64,000 nt of DNA, taken from Flavobacteriaceae bacterium (GTDB lineage: Bacteria; Bacteroidota; Bacteroidia; Flavobacteriales; Flavobacteriaceae). The stretch covers positions 1 through 64,000 of the forward strand of contig JABAZC010000040.1 in NCBI GenBank assembly GCA_018608625.1, read 5' to 3'. This document shows, piece after piece, positions 63,230-64,000 of this stretch. The notes beneath the pieces were generated by a model. That model was not told the DNA's origin and ran no database searches. It saw nothing but the letters and a program-made list of their open reading frames with translations. Positions within the stretch are counted from its first letter, which is position 1. Every line of letters starts with the position of its first letter. The translations under genes were made by a program, and so were the position numbers.

Positions 63230-64000
63230 TTAGTTTAAAATCTGTTTTAGGATTTGTTGGGTGATTAAGTAGGTTGGCTTAACACCGCTAGAGCCAAGCC
63301 CTCCAGAAGCTAAAGTTCCTCCTGTTTTAAGAGGGTTATCGCTGGCATAATAGGCGTATCTAACTTTGACGTCCGGGTTAATGCTACGGCGAATTTTTGA
63401 AGCCGCTTGTATTGCTTTCTGGTAGTGTACTCCTTCCATTTCCAAGCCAATAACATTCCAAGTTGAGTCATGGAAAAACTTAAGAAGTTCCTTGTTTTGA
63501 AGAGAGGTCCCTAAGACAGTTACCATGGTACCGTCAAAAACTTTAAGATCTTCATTGTCAAAGTCTTCAATAGATAATTCGTTTTTGAATGGATAGTTGT
63601 CTGCCGTACCTTCAAAAATGTGAGCAGAAGGTATCATAATGTCTCCTTTTGAGCCCTCTAATATCCCTGCCTTTCCCATAACAGATATTGAGTCAACATT
63701 TAAGTGTGTATTATCAGCTCCTGTTTTAAATGGCTTCAGAAGTTCGTCTATAGTTTCATAGGCTTGTTCGCCAAATGCATAGTCCATTACTATAAGAACT
63801 GCTTCGTTTGATGAGAGTTTCGTTACAGTTTCTGAATTTGAAAAATCTATTTTTGAGGTATCAAATATTTGAACATCAATATTGGCTCCTGAAGTGTCTT
63901 GTATGTAAATCATTCCCTCTTTCAACGCTGTTTGCTTTACTTTATTGCGAAGCAATTCATTTTCGCCCTTGCTTAAATGATCGTAAACAGTGAAAATATC
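63230..64000 (-). CDS. Nucleoside phosphorylase-like protein (5' partial)
   Basis: The frame is open to the window edge, so the N-terminus is missing and 256 residues are visible. It has features of the purine-nucleoside phosphorylase/nucleosidase fold: SVMGKAGILEGSKGDIMIPS and the motif GLEMEGVHY with E-M-E-G, which binds the ribose in that family, followed by VRYAYYASDNPLKTGGT and LASGGLGSSG. I do not recognise a named family, and the full length and any N-terminal domain are unknown. It is 6 bp upstream of the Wzz-like gene, so it probably heads or belongs to the polysaccharide operon. Enzyme activity is inferred from motifs only. Confidence 0.6.
   Translation of the reverse strand, partial: DIFTVYDHLSKGENELLRNKVKQTALKEGMIYIQDTSGANIDVQIFDTSKIDFSNSETVTKLSSNEAVLIVMDYAFGEQAYETIDELLKPFKTGADNTHLNVDSISVMGKAGILEGSKGDIMIPSAHIFEGTADNYPFKNELSIEDFDNEDLKVFDGTMVTVLGTSLQNKELLKFFHDSTWNVIGLEMEGVHYQKAIQAASKIRRSINPDVKVRYAYYASDNPLKTGGTLASGGLGSSGVKPTYLITQQILKQILN

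Noticed and set aside
52543-64000. Polysaccharide locus as recently transferred DNA
   Set aside because: It looks somewhat more AT-rich than the rest, which is usual for such loci, but there are no mobile genes, tRNA borders or direct repeats to support a transfer.

Overview
The window is a 64 kb piece of a chromosome from a member of the Bacteroidota, almost certainly class Flavobacteriia (a Flavobacteriaceae-like, probably marine, aerobic bacterium). The evidence is low GC by eye, many promoters of the Bacteroidota type (TAnnTTTG at -7, often with TTG or TTTG about 18-23 bp upstream), a TonB-dependent receptor with a carboxypeptidase-like regulatory domain, gliding and type IX secretion genes (gldH and a sprE/porW-type lipoprotein), an ATP synthase split into two loci, and several flavobacterial families of unknown function. 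I saw no tRNA, rRNA, CRISPR array, prophage or insertion sequence. No stretch longer than 300 bases lacks a gene; the longest gaps (about 27040-27220, 47041-47239 and 61947-62140) hold promoters or palindromes listed below.

Layout: 1-2792 is the 3' part of a TonB-dependent receptor, closed by a terminator. 2929-4723 is atpD-atpC. 4774-7012 (minus) is a crotonase and a sensor kinase. 7065-10905 (minus) is an AraC regulator-hemH-MATE-hemJ unit, divergent from hemA-hemCD-hemE-hemF-hemB (11075-16826). Together these encode glutamyl-tRNA to heme apart from hemL, using the oxygen-dependent HemF, the membrane oxidase HemJ and a HemC-HemD fusion. 16888-20349 holds a serine hydrolase, a double-ATPase ABC protein and a small PH-domain membrane protein. 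20374-21731 is a two-subunit CoA-transferase. 21787-25813 is ricT-gldH-PBP1A. 25972-32371 holds trhO, recA, an acyltransferase, trpS, a BI-1 family protein, an HU-like/SPOR membrane protein and a thioesterase.

32539-37780 (minus) is a tightly overlapping envelope operon: flippase, dut, TPR protein, DUF4292 lipoprotein and an EnvC-like protein. 38445-43360 (minus) is atpBEFHAG with a strong promoter. Upstream of it lie a DUF6168-like membrane protein, an AtpZ/AtpI-like gene without a standard start codon, a bactofilin and the sprE-like gene. 47240-51262 holds a PaaE-like ferredoxin reductase, a family 9 glycosyltransferase, DUF4254, DUF6427 and DUF6341 proteins. 51257-64000 (minus) is purD followed upstream by a Wzx/Wzy-type exopolysaccharide locus: initiating phosphotransferase, UDP-glucuronate decarboxylase, two family 4 glycosyltransferases, a WcaF-like acetyltransferase, flippase, two polymerase/ligase-like proteins, a Wzz-like protein, and a phosphorylase-like gene cut by the window edge.

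Most of the window is conserved core genome. I found no convincing new defence or mobile system. The points most worth a second look are the HU-like/SPOR fusion protein, the AtpZ-like gene with no canonical start, the partial phosphorylase-like gene at the head of the polysaccharide locus, and the MATE exporter and AraC regulator embedded in the heme region.
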